Below, piece after piece: positions 13,201-22,800 of a DNA stretch of 64,000 bases (the stretch's first letter is position 1; every line of letters begins with the position of its first letter). The notes beneath the pieces were generated by a model, which saw only the letters and a program-made list of their open reading frames with translations, searched no databases and was not told the origin of the DNA. The position numbers were made by a program, and so were the translations under genes. The stretch comes from Cheiracanthium punctorium (Eukaryota; Arthropoda; Arachnida; Araneae; Cheiracanthiidae), in contig JAWZYV010011903.1 in NCBI GenBank assembly GCA_038373885.1, positions 182,549-246,548 of the forward strand. The letters run 5' to 3'.

Positions 13201-16136
13201 AAAAATTTTCCCTCTGGATCAGAAGCCGAGACAGCTGGGAAGAATAGCACGATGAAATCATTCTGTTTGCACATTTTCTTTGTGCACACAGGGCCATTTA
13301 TTTGCGATATCACTTTCCTTGGTTAGTTAATTAATTTTTATTTAGTTTTCTTTATTTCTATCACTTTTCACTACATTATTTTTTTTACAAATTAGTGCAA
13401 ATAATTAAAATGGAAGTATAAGATGTGTTTTGGAGCTAAAGCAATGGCATTTTTCAATATTATCCTTTGAAAAAAAAAAATTGAAATAAAATGAATCAAG
13501 ACAGCCCTTGCTGAAACTTATCTTGGTGACAAAATGTAAGACCAAAGATGACTTGTTTTCTTTCAGCTGCATGCATTGTTTTCCTTTAACTGCTGGAAAC
13601 GCAAATCTATTTTAATTTGTAAGGTGCGTCGTATCTGCCTACTTAATTTTCAAAATTTCTTTTGTGAACCTCCTTTTAAATAACCCACGAGCTGCCACTG
13701 ATTGTATGCTAACAGGGATCGATTGATATTTTTTTCAAGGCCCCATTTCAGTAAATTTCAGTACCTATTTTGCGAACTTTCATATCAATTTTTCAAAAAA
13801 TCACATCTTTATTAAAATTTCTTGTAAAATAAATGAAAATTTAGGATAAAATGCAAATGAAGTGTCATTTTATTTGGAACCTTTGCGTCAGCTGGGCGCA
13901 AGCAAAAAATCGCAAATAATGTAGAATTCCTCCACATTTCTTACAACCATACAACCAGCTGTATTGGATATGAATCATAATACAGTTGTAGATTGGAACA
14001 ACTACTTAAGAGAAGTTTGTGTAGAAGTATTAATGTAACATGAGGGGAAAAAAAAAATGGTGCTCCTGAAAAAATAGTTGAGAGCTTATTTACAAAATGA
14101 AAGAACAATGCCGGATGACAAATGCTGAATTTATACAGACGAGGAGTAAACAATCCATTTGAGCTAATTCTCAAGGACATCACCGTATTCTAGAAAAACC
14201 AATAATTATAAGCATTCTATTTGGGTAAAACTATTTTGTTTACAGTTGAATGTTTTCAACTTTTATTCCGTTGACGGTTTTGTCATTCTATGCTTGACGA
14301 CTTGGCTCGCGTTTGTTTCACAATTGGCCACATTTGTGCCCGGCTAATGAAAAAGTACCTTTTATTCAAATATTTTTGTGAAGACTATTTCAACCAACTG
14401 CAATTTTGTGAAAACTTTTTTTTTTTTTTTTTGCAAATTTTTATACCAATTTTCCTAAAGTCACTTATTTTGTTAAAATGATTTATAAAACAAATTAAAA
14501 TGCAGAGTAAAATGCCAATGCAGGTCTGCTTTATTCAATTGTATTTTTGTGAAGACCATTTTAATGAATTTTAATTTTGTTAAAGCAGGTCAACAAAGAA
14601 ATTTTTTTGTTGTGATTTTTCATGCAATTTTTGAAGGTCTATGTTTTTGGTTATAACAATTCATAAAACGTACAGTAAAATGACAATAGAGCCCTGTTTT
14701 ATTCTATTACACTATTGTGAAGTATTGTAATTTTGTGGAAAGACTGCAAAAAAGGATCGAAATTCCGCCTTCATCAATTCCTATTTCAAAAGTGCACTGT
14801 ATTAAACACAGGCATGTATATAATGCAGTGATGTAGTCCTGAGAAAAAAAGTGAGGGACGCTCGTTTTTGACGGATTAAACTTAAATACGGGTAATTAGT
14901 TAAATGTAAGTATTGCTAATTATAATTAATCAAATCGTTACTTTTAATTATTTATTAATTGATCAAGAGTCCCTCAAGAAAAACAATTTTTCAATCTACC
15001 ACTGTCAACAAACCAAATTTCAAAATAACTGGATTATTACTTTTTTTTAATTATTTGTACTGAACCCCTTCCTAGCTAAGTTCCCCTCCCCCCAAACCAT
15101 TTTGGGAGTACACTCTTTGACAGAGAGTGCCTTTCACAAGACGTCGGTTCTATTTCTAAGCATATATTTACATTATTTAGCATTTACAAAAGTACAAGTG
15201 GTGCAAAAATGTCGTTTTGGTTGCCCTTCGGAAGCAGAATTACCAAATGAAAAGTTTATTACAGTGAAAAGAAGTTAGAGCGTCCCCTTGTAAGCTAAAA
15301 TGTGGGGGGACGCATAAGCTCAAATAAAAGAGTAAGGGGACGGCGTCCCTCCGCGACTACACCACTGATATAATGCTATTCTATATTAAACTGTTCTAAA
15401 AGCAAAATATAAATATTCATTATAGATTACGACGGAATATACGGGGAAGAAATACCAATCTACTATGTAAAACCTAGATTACCCCAATAACGAAAACAGA
15501 ACCATTCTACCCCTGACATAACGCAACTTTTCTCGCAAATACGCTGTTCATAATCTACCAAAAAAAAAAAAAAAAAAAGATAGTTAAGAGTCAAATAATC
15601 AATGCAATCATTCCTGGAATTAATTTCTAAACTAAATCACTATTCCAAGTAAGGGATAGAACACATCCATAGAAGCAGACGATTGCAGCATTTTTGGTCT
15701 GCAATTGGAAACCGCAAACGTAATACGGTGGTGTAAATAAACAGCTGCCCGCATCCCATTCAATGAGATGATCTTGTTTATCATGCATTTAAAATGCCTA
15801 TCACGTTTCCTTATCGGCGCCGTAGTCTTTTTTACCCCGCAAGCAAGTAACGCATACCAAAACAAAGTCACATGCTTTGACCATAACAGAACATATGTCG
15901 TACGTACAATATAATAAACACAACCACATACTACTACATACTCTGATCATATTAAAGCAATACAATGAATGTATAAAGTTATTAAAAAGCATACCGCCAG
16001 GAGTAGTAGAAAAAATGGTTCCTCCAGGTGTAGAAGAGTAATCTATAGGTAATTGAGAAGGATCGTTAATAACAACTCTACGCCCTGGAATCTCCCTGTT
16101 AGTACTTGTTTTCCTTTGTGGAGAATTGTTATTCAT
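4221..16136 (-). CDS. 4E-BP: 4E-BP, eIF4E-binding translational repressor (3 exons)
   Basis: Spliced CDS 16136-15995, 10006-9842, 4258-4221 (142+165+38 nt) gives 114 aa plus stop; human 4E-BP1 is 118. Both introns are GT-AG, phase 1. Known role: hypophosphorylated 4E-BP binds eIF4E in the cytoplasm, blocks eIF4G binding and cap-dependent translation, and is released when mTORC1 phosphorylates it. Seen here: TPGG repeats with T36 and T45 (human T37/T46), the eIF4E-binding motif YDRAFLM at residues 53-59 (Y-x4-L-hydrophobic), [10 protein letters not shown] with S64 and T69 (human S65/T70), and C-terminal FSMDV (110-114), which fits the TOS consensus for Raptor binding. An N-terminal REIP (14-17) stands where human 4E-BP1 has RAIP. 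The start is the first Met of the conserved N-terminus. The gene is divergent from LRPAP1. No frameshift or stop interrupts the CDS. Confidence 0.95.
4388..4811. mobile_element. piggyBac-type MITE, copy 1 (4E-BP intron 2)
   Basis: TTAA target at both ends (4384-4387, 4812-4815), left end CCCTTTGAGGCACAACCC, right end ACGTTAAATGG. The interior carries AGCAAGATGGCGGACGATC and GACGACAGCTGGCTGT blocks, shared with copies at 25.4, 27.5, 42.3 and 44.0 kb. Confidence 0.72.
4971..5097. mobile_element. Small hAT-type MITE
   Basis: 127 bp, TIRs CAGGGGCGTAGCCAG and CTGGCTACGCGCTG, with a perfect 8-bp TSD TGGCACAT (4963-4970, 5098-5105). Inserted in the Tigger-type element. Confidence 0.85.
5793..6950. 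mobile_element. Internally deleted hAT transposon with BED-finger remnant
   Basis: TIRs CAGGGTTCGTGATTT and AAATCAACGAACCCTG, with 8-bp TSD TGCTATAC/CGCTATAC (one mismatch). It contains a minus-strand transposase N-terminus. The catalytic region is absent, so it is non-autonomous. Confidence 0.85.
5990..6487 (-). pseudogene. hAT transposase N-terminus (BED zinc finger), truncated
   Basis: The 121-codon frame from 6487 to 6122 begins [20 protein letters not shown] and has a BED-type finger: CKNCGKVM, then an HVDKC-type His/Cys pair. After a frame change near 6150-6130 the minus strand continues with hAT-like [19 protein letters not shown] and LRPGYTAPN motifs to about 5990. The DDE domain and dimerisation region are missing. 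BED fingers bind DNA at transposon ends; this piece alone cannot transpose. Confidence 0.8.
6989..7707. other. 4E-BP intron 2, no gene
   Basis: AT-rich intronic sequence with poly-T tracts at 7390-7409 and 7552-7566. A CAGGGTTTAAACTC stretch at 7147 resembles the end at 10216, but no matching partner is seen here. Confidence 0.4.
7712..8194. mobile_element. piggyBac-type MITE (CCCCTT ends)
   Basis: TTAA on both sides (7708-7711, 8195-8198), with short inverse ends CCCCTTAACAG and GGGAAGGGG. No coding capacity. Confidence 0.55.
8199..9214. other. 4E-BP intron 2, no gene
   Basis: Unique-looking AT-rich sequence. A purine-rich run at 8615-8695 contains GAGATGCAAAGGTGAG twice about 45 bp apart. 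Nothing is supported as coding. Confidence 0.4.
9217..9695. mobile_element. MITE with TATACTCGAGTATAAGCCGA-type TIRs
   Basis: Left CCGTATATACTCTAGTATAA and right TTATACTCGAATATATACAG are inverse copies about 26 bp long, with TA flanking. About 480 bp, non-coding. TA target suggests a Tc1/mariner or pogo relation. Confidence 0.7.
9842..10006 (-). CDS. 4E-BP: 4E-BP exon 2
   Basis: The TTTCCAG acceptor completes Gly48, then [20 protein letters not shown] carries the eIF4E-binding helix. The exon ends at CAAG|GTAAGAG, an excellent donor. The phase joins exon 3 to give Gln-Asp. Confidence 0.95.
10007..10214. other. 4E-BP intron 1, start
   Basis: AT-rich intronic sequence with no recognised element. 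Confidence 0.4.
10216..11121. mobile_element. Putative hAT-type element (CAGGGTTTATACTC ends)
   Basis: Left CAGGGTTTATACTCATTTTT and right GCGTACGAACCCTG are inverse. Subterminal AAATTCCCTGAGTTTTCCAG and AATTCCCCGAGTTTTCC also mirror each other. Flanking TTGAA matches for 5 bp only, so the TSD is uncertain. No transposase frame; the 121-codon frame inside (10942-10577) is not protein-like. Confidence 0.6.
11305..11519. mobile_element. hAT-type MITE
   Basis: 215 bp, TIRs ATGGGCGCTCATAAGG and CTATGAGCACCCAT, perfect 8-bp TSD CTACTAGA (11297-11304, 11520-11527), with G- and C-homopolymer runs inside. Confidence 0.85.
11528..12350. other. 4E-BP intron 1, no gene
   Basis: AT-rich intronic DNA with no element boundary or reading frame that I can support. 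Confidence 0.4.
12355..12602. repeat. Tandem duplication of a 126-bp unit
   Basis: ATGTTTTCAAAACTAAAAAA begins at 12355 and again at 12481. The two units stay nearly identical to GGGCACGCACC and TTGGTTGATTTTA. Because 126 is a multiple of 3, the duplication lengthens a chance reading frame. Confidence 0.9.
12971..13700. mobile_element. hAT-type MITE, CAGTGGCGGCTC family, copy A
   Basis: TIRs CAGTGGCGGCTCCTAT and ACGAGCTGCCACTG, TSD ATTATATG/ATTGTATG (one mismatch). It is about 730 bp and closely related, inverted, to the copy at 59161-59971. Confidence 0.87.
13709..14817. other. 4E-BP intron 1, internally repetitive
   Basis: A degenerate motif recurs at 13785-13870, 14440-14530 and 14625-14710: TTTTCxxAAAGTCA, then AAATTTATAAAAC, then AGGATAAAATGCCAATG. 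It looks like ancient tandem or nested Tigger/mariner debris. No gene. Confidence 0.45.
14826..15367. mobile_element. hAT-type MITE (CAGTGATGTAGTC ends)
   Basis: 542 bp, TIRs CAGTGATGTAGTCCTGAG and GCGACTACACCACTG, perfect 8-bp TSD ATATAATG (14818-14825, 15368-15375). Subterminal GGGACGCTCG and GGCGTCCCTCC are also inverse. Confidence 0.87.
15376..15994. other. 4E-BP intron 1, promoter-proximal part
   Basis: Low-repeat sequence with an A17 run near 15560. No reading frame or repeat was recognised. Being next to the first exon it may hold regulatory sites, but none was identified. Confidence 0.35.
15995..16136 (-). CDS. 4E-BP: 4E-BP exon 1
   Basis: Starts [20 protein letters not shown] and ends within Gly48 of the second TPGG, at a GTATGC donor (15994-15989). 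The frame stays open into the intron, so an unspliced reading would falsely add about 60 residues. Confidence 0.94.
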
Positions 16137-16669
16137 GATTAAAAAATATTTACAATATACAAACTATATTACAAAAAATAGATATAAATTTAACTCATCA
16201 ACAACTAGCCAACTCTAATAACGACGCTCCACAAGGCTACCACGCAGATCGCTCGAAAACAAGCACTACGTATTTCAGAGTGTTGCCACAACAGACCAAA
16301 ATAATAAAAAAAAGTAACATTTTATTTTATTACAAAAAAATTCAGAAAATAAATTTAAAGGCATATTAATGTCAACAAAAATGTAAATATTAAATCAAAC
16401 ATCGAAACTGTTTTCCTTTTAGTTTGGTTGCAAGTTATATTCTATGAATAACTAAAAAAGGTGATGTGAACATAGAAATGAGGGCGGGGTTTATTTACGA
16501 TACGACAGATGGCGACGGGGACGGGACGGAGTTGTCTGCTTATATGAAATTAAAAGGCATTTACTAGTTCTTTAGTATATGTGTTATTTATTTATTGATG
16601 AGCAGCTACTATTTATTGGAAAGTGAAGATTTTAAATTAAATCTGTTGTCCAAAACAATTATTACAAAA
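16137..16669. promoter_or_regulatory. Putative bidirectional promoter of 4E-BP and LRPAP1
   Basis: The start codons of 4E-BP (minus) and LRPAP1 (plus) are 533 bp apart, head to head. The interval must hold both 5' UTRs and transcription starts. It contains two locally GC-richer patches (about 16210-16260 and 16480-16540), one with ATGGCGACGGGGACG near 16509. No TATA box is obvious at a convincing distance, and no recognised transposon lies in the interval. Assignment rests on gene arrangement. Confidence 0.55.
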
Positions 16670-16831
16670 ATGTTACTATTCAGTATAATTTGCAGCTTTC
16701 TTTTCATATCTCCGGCTTTCTGTAATAAGTATTCAAAAGAAAAAAATTCACCTGATTATCAAAAGCTAATGGAATTAGAGAAGCCATTTAGGATGCAAAA
16801 GTTAAATTTAATATGGGAAAAAGCTACAAAA
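16670..16831 (+). CDS. LRPAP1: LRPAP1 exon 1 (signal peptide, start of domain 1)
   Basis: 54 codons ending ...LIWEKATK at an AAA|GTAATT donor, phase 0. Downstream codons to the stop at 16889 are intronic and have no RAP similarity. Confidence 0.9.
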
Positions 16832-19800
16832 GTAATTTTTTCTTCTTCTGAAGCTTTAATGTATGAGCATGTGAAACTAACTAGTACTTAACAATTGTGA
16901 AAGCAATAATTTGAAGGGCATAATCATTTAACAGAATTTAATCTGCTATTTTCCCACACACCCCTTTCTTTTACAACATTATGTATGTTTTTATTCCACA
17001 GGAACTTGTACAGTTTATTGTAAGATTCTGAACTTTTTAAAACTTAGGCCATCAGTGTAAAGCTTCATGGGTTTGAATCACTCCGATGATTTACCCAATG
17101 ATATGTATTTTGTATTGAAGTATATGGTAGGGGGCCCCGTCTTCTACCTATTATTTTAAAACTTTACTCTTAAGATTTAGAGAAGCGTTATATTTTATCC
17201 TAAGAGTTGTTTATTAGCATTTTTTTAGAAGATTAATAAACCTAAAAGTATGATTTATCTATAGGTTTATGTGTGTGCTGAAGCAGTGGTGTAACAGGTA
17301 GAATACTATTGTGCTACCATGGTACAGTTGTTATGTCACTGAAAATGATAGACGGCCGAAGTGTGAAAGTCCTGGGTTCGGGTCGCGCCACTGTCGATCT
17401 AACTGTCTGGAGTTTTGGTAGGTTTTCTCCAGATGTAACGTGAATGTGTTAGAACCTCTTAGAAAGTCCTCCTACCAAGGCACCCCTCATCCTTGGCAAA
17501 TTGCCCTAGCGTAGGATTGCCATAATCACACAAACAAACTGCTGTGGCACAGCCCCAGGGCTCGATTCCCAGGCTGGGTAAGGTTGAGTCAGCTTTTCAT
17601 CCCTTGAGTGGGTCAACAAAATGAGGATATTGGGGCTCTGTGTCAGTCAAGGGCGGTTCCAGTCTGAATTCTCGGAGGGGACCATTGAACTTTTTACGGT
17701 AAAATCATACAAGCTGGTGTGCACCCCATGTAAACACGGCGACAGCCATTTTGCACAATCAGCAAAGTATTTTAACACATTAAAATTGCACATATATTCC
17801 ACTTACAAAATCATTAAAACAAAATACGACGTCCATATTTAACCAAAAGAACGTCTGCAAATTCAGTAACAGGCAATTTAAAATGAGCAAACAGTGGACC
17901 GTTTTTAACTAAAAAAAATACAGTGGATTCAGCAACCTAGTTGTACAGTTATGTAAACTAGGCAACCAGTGGATCGTTTTTAACTAAAAAAACCTCAGTG
18001 GATTCAGCAACCTAGTTGTACAGCTATGTAAACTACGCAACCAGTGGACCGTTTTTAACTAAAAAAACCTCAGTGGATTCAGCAACCTAGTTGTACAGCT
18101 AATGTAAACAGGGCAAACACTGGCCCGTTTTCAACTCAAAAAAACATCGGTGGATTAAACAACCTAGTTGTACACCTCTTATAAAGTCAGTATGATTAGA
18201 ATAGCACGTAAATAGCTCTTACGAAAACATAAACACATCCAATATCAATTTAAAATTCACATTAAAAACCTTAAAAATTGCAAAGATTCGTTAAAAAAGA
18301 GCACTTACCTTTATATTTTTTTAAATAACCGCTCAGAAATGTCCCCAACACCCACTGGCTTATAACGTAACACCAGCATTCTTTCTTTTATTTAGCTGTT
18401 ATATTCACACTATATTTCTAACAAACACGCACAAATTCGTTTCATATATTAACATAACACATTTCATTCCCTTCCATCCATAACAGAAACAATTTCAAAT
18501 TCCCAAACCTGACGAAACACGTATTCTTTATGGTTGCCAGTCACAAATACCCCCGGCAGGTAACTTCACTTTGGCGGTGCATCGCTCACTCTAACGTCAG
18601 AATGTTCGCCAAGGATTTGTAAACAAAAACATCGATATGTAAACAATGCACCGTATACGGAATATAGTCCCTTTTTACTTGGATCTATAAATTGTTTGAA
18701 ATGCAAATCCAATGAGTGAAATTGTGAAGTATGCGAATCTAAAGTTGTAAAATAAAATTTCAGAGGGGTGATGGACCCCTCTCCCTTGGTGTCAGGCTGA
18801 CCACCTGTCCGGGGCATATGCTTCTGCACCCCAGAGCCCATAGTCACAAAGGCATAAGGATAGGCAGTGCAGGCCTTGTGGGCTGAGTGTAGCTTTGTTT
18901 TAGTTATGTATATACCAGTGGTGAACACAAGGGGAGGGAGATTGGGGGTTGAACCCCTTCCTTGCCGAAGAATTTTAAACATCAAATTTTAACATAAAGA
19001 TTATGTCCATAAACAAAGGAAGTCTGCTTATACCAGTCACGTATGCTGAAGTGTGAAAACTGAACAAGTTTGAAATAACTTTTAGGCACTTACGTATTAT
19101 ACCAGAGGTTCCTTATTATGTTATTTTAAATGTACCAGAGGCACTTACGTAGTATACCAGAGGTTAAGTTTTGGGGGAGCATAATCAAAAACATTCCTCT
19201 GAACCGATATTTCACAAAAAAGTTTGACAAGCCGATGATCAAGTAGGTGAAACAAAAATATTTTAGTGAAGTTCGAGAGAGTTCGGTGTCCAGTTGCCTC
19301 TATTTTACAGGAACTCTCTGAAATATGGGGATTGGGGGGGGGGGCAAAATTCTATATCCCTTTTCCAAGATAGTGTAATAGTAAGCCCAATAAACATAAA
19401 AGAAACAATGAAAAATGTATCCAAACTGTTTCATTCTAACCTTCATATTTTGCTTTAAAGGTAACCTGCCCCAAAATGTTTTTAGCCTGACAAGGGTGCC
19501 ACGAGGGAAAAAAGTTATGGAACCCCTGTATTATACCATTGATCATTTTTACTAATTTGTTCGATTAAGTGCCAGTAACATTAAACAGTTATGCAATTCT
19601 CTGTTACTAATGTTGATAAACTTATTTCATTATATTAGGTAACTGCTTACACATTTGATACAGCATAATTTTTAAACTCACAGGCTAGAAGTGTTTTGAA
19701 TGATGAAGGCCAGTTTGGTACGATCGATGGTATAATACGCAAATACCAACCCTTATCAAACTCTGAAACAAGTGTTTTAAAAAATAAAAAGTCAACTTGC

Positions 19801-22800
19801 TGTTGGTCAAAATCATCCTTATCTTTTCCATTTGTTAGCTATTTAAAATTTCTGCAGACCAATTTATTTTATAAAAAGTAGAAAAGCTTTTAACCCTATA
19901 AGGCTCATTTTTTTTTGTGTCTGAAATAAATATACGTGGTGATATTAGTGATTATTATTTGGGGAAAAATAATTTAAAAAATAACAACCTTATATTTTAC
20001 TAGAAAATCACTTTTTCATTTCCGTTTTGTATGCGGTACACTGGGCCTTAGCTATACTTTTTTGGTATTTATTCTGAAATTTTAGTATTCATATTATTTC
20101 TTGATAGGACGAATTCCAACACACAGTAATTTTTTCTGGGTCAAAACTCTTTTCTAACTATTTTTTATTAACATTCTAAAATAAACAAAACCACATTGGA
20201 AAGATGACTGTTTAAATTTCAATCAGTTTTGGCAATAATATAAGCAGTAATGACATCTATGTGAAATAGCCTGAATTATATCATTGTTATCGAATGTAAG
20301 AATGCTCTTGAAAATCGACAGATGTGTATACTAGTATTTTATAGATGTAGAGGAATAGTTAAAATGGTTGTTCCACATATGGTACATGGTGCCTTGTCGG
20401 GCTAAGCTCTGTTACTGGCATTATTGGTACTATTCTCACCTTTTTGGTAACACTGCTCTTTGAAATTATTAAAAAAAATTTCATATGCAGACACTCCTCC
20501 CTACATGCATTAAACCATAGGTTCCCAACCTTTTTTGAACTGGCGCCCCCTTTTCTAGTGAATCTTTCAATACCGCCCCCCTCCCACTCCAGAGAAATAA
20601 GAGCGTACATAATGCATGGTGTAAACAAGAATTAAATTTAAAAAAGAAAAAACTAATAGATAGAATATTGTTGGAATTGAAACTCTACCGAATTTCTTCA
20701 TTTAAAAAAGAGGAATAAAAGTTTTAGAGAGGTATCTCTTTCTCTCAAAAGCAAAGTCTCGTATCGAAATATGTGAATTTTTGCACACGTGATAGAAATG
20801 AATTATCAGAGTGATTTTTAAGTCTTTTTTAGACTATATTTGGTTAATCTTCCCACGCCCCTCCATGCCATATCAACGACTCCTAATTTTCTCTGGGTCT
20901 TTTAGCGCCCCCCTGAAAGCCTCAAACACCCACAGGGGGCATTATTGGGACCTATGCATTAAACCTTTCTGGTAATTTTTGTTATAACATTATATGAGGT
21001 TTCTTGATTCTTACAAAAACTCTTACAGCATTATATCAATGGACCATGGTAGCCCAGTGGTTAAGGCATTGGACTTGCAGCTGGAAGGTTGTGGGTTTGA
21101 TTCTGATGTGCTACTAAAGACAACCATGTACATATGGTGTACATGCATGTAAAATCCATAGTTCCAAAAGTCCTCTCGATGGTTTCTAGCAATTTCCAAG
21201 GGGTGCCAATATTCAGAAAACTTTCCCTTCCTTCTGATGAGGATCCAAATCGTAGCGGAAAACTCCATGAATGATACATGTAGCTCTAAACAATACATAT
21301 GGTGACATGAACTAACTTCTCCTGAAAACTAACTTCAAAGTAACTTTAGTTTATCTTCCAAAAAAAACTCATGATGTAATAAGTAAAATTCCATTGATCA
21401 AATAGAATCAGAGCCTTATTATCGCATGGGCAAATCAGGACTTTGTCCAGGGCCCCAATATCAAATGTTGTTCTGAAATATTATTTTTATATTAAAATTT
21501 TATGAAAAATAAAAATTTTATAGATGGGGCCCCCAAATTCATCAATGCCCAGGGCCCCAGTTTGTCATAATCAGGCTCTGAATAGAATGAAATCTATAAT
21601 GGCATTGTGGGATAAAAAGAAAATCTGGTGCTTATATTTTATCCCGGCGGTTCACCAAGACGAGCGATTTTTCCCTAAGATAAATGCCGGACACAAGAAA
21701 TTATTAATGGTTTGGAATACTATTGGCAACTCATTTGACAAAAAGATAGTTTGGCTAACTTCTCATGGAATGACCGCCGGGATAATATGTAAGTACCGAA
21801 AATGTCTGTAAAGATTATTTTCATTATTAAAGGGTGCTCAGGGATCATGTTATGGTGTACATTTTAACCATTTTTATAAGATTTTAGAATATTTTTTATA
21901 GGATTTATAGGATACTTTTACAGTATTTTTGGCGATTGAGTGGGATTGAAACTGTATATTAATAGAGCTTTGTAGCAGGACTTCATAACATTAATATGAA
22001 ATAATATTTTAATGTTAAATATATTGTCTTGAATTTTTTCTTATTACAGAAAACTCCTCCAGAAAAACTAAAGCAGTTGTACACTGACTTGAAATTTCAA
22101 GATAAGGAAGAGCTTAACTGGAAATCTGAGAAAGCAAAGGGTCTTGACAAAGATGGCCTAAAGGAAGCTGTGGTTCAAGGGAGTTTTAAAGGTATGTACA
22201 GTTAGTAATATTTTTTAAAAATATAGTTTTGCTTGTACTGTTTTTGTCGAGTGTAGTTTTGTTTTCTTTTTCATGTTGAAGGAAATATACCAGATTAAAA
22301 GGCCCAGTAGCAGAAACTGTGCTCCATGTACTGTCATTATTTTATAGCTTGCAGAGTAATCTCGCCAAATTCATGTTTGAGCTGTAGTGTGCCAAGAAGC
22401 AGAATCGGCTTCATGGCAGGGTTTAAGCTGAGTTAAAAAATTATTTAGCAAAATCAAGGGTCAATAAAGATTGGGCCATTGTGCGGCCCCTTCACAAAAT
22501 TGCAATCGATTCAAACGGCCTCTTCATAAAATTATAATCAATTAAAACGGCCCTTCTTTGTCATTTTACCCTACATTGTAATCTGTTTTTATCAATTATT
22601 TTATTAAAAAAAAAATGAATTTTTTAAAAAAATTAGCATGGAAATTCACAAAAATAAGTGTTGACCTTAACAAAATTAAGTAATGAAATTCAAAAAGATG
22701 ATACCCTTGAAAAAATTACTGGATTGCTAAAAAGATAACTTAATTTTTCTCTCTGAGAGATCATGGGCATCGGCAGCATAAGGCAAGGGGGATTAGGGGG

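Noticed and set aside
16595..16669. Upstream in-frame ATG of LRPAP1
   Set aside because: It would place 25 polar residues before an evident signal peptide; the Met at 16670 gives a normal secreted N-terminus.
17284..17400. Possible tRNA gene
   Set aside because: A and B boxes are present but too far apart and the arms do not pair as a cloverleaf; a SINE head explains it.
17892..18182. CRISPR-like array
   Set aside because: Four tandem 75-bp units without spacers in a eukaryotic intron; it is a minisatellite.
18566..18985. 139-codon minus-strand ORF
   Set aside because: Low-complexity and repeat-like ends (AGTGGTGAACACAAGGGG); no protein family recognised.
21043..21130. Possible tRNA gene
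   Set aside because: tRNA-like boxes, but it continues into a body shared with other SINE copies and lacks an acceptor stem match.
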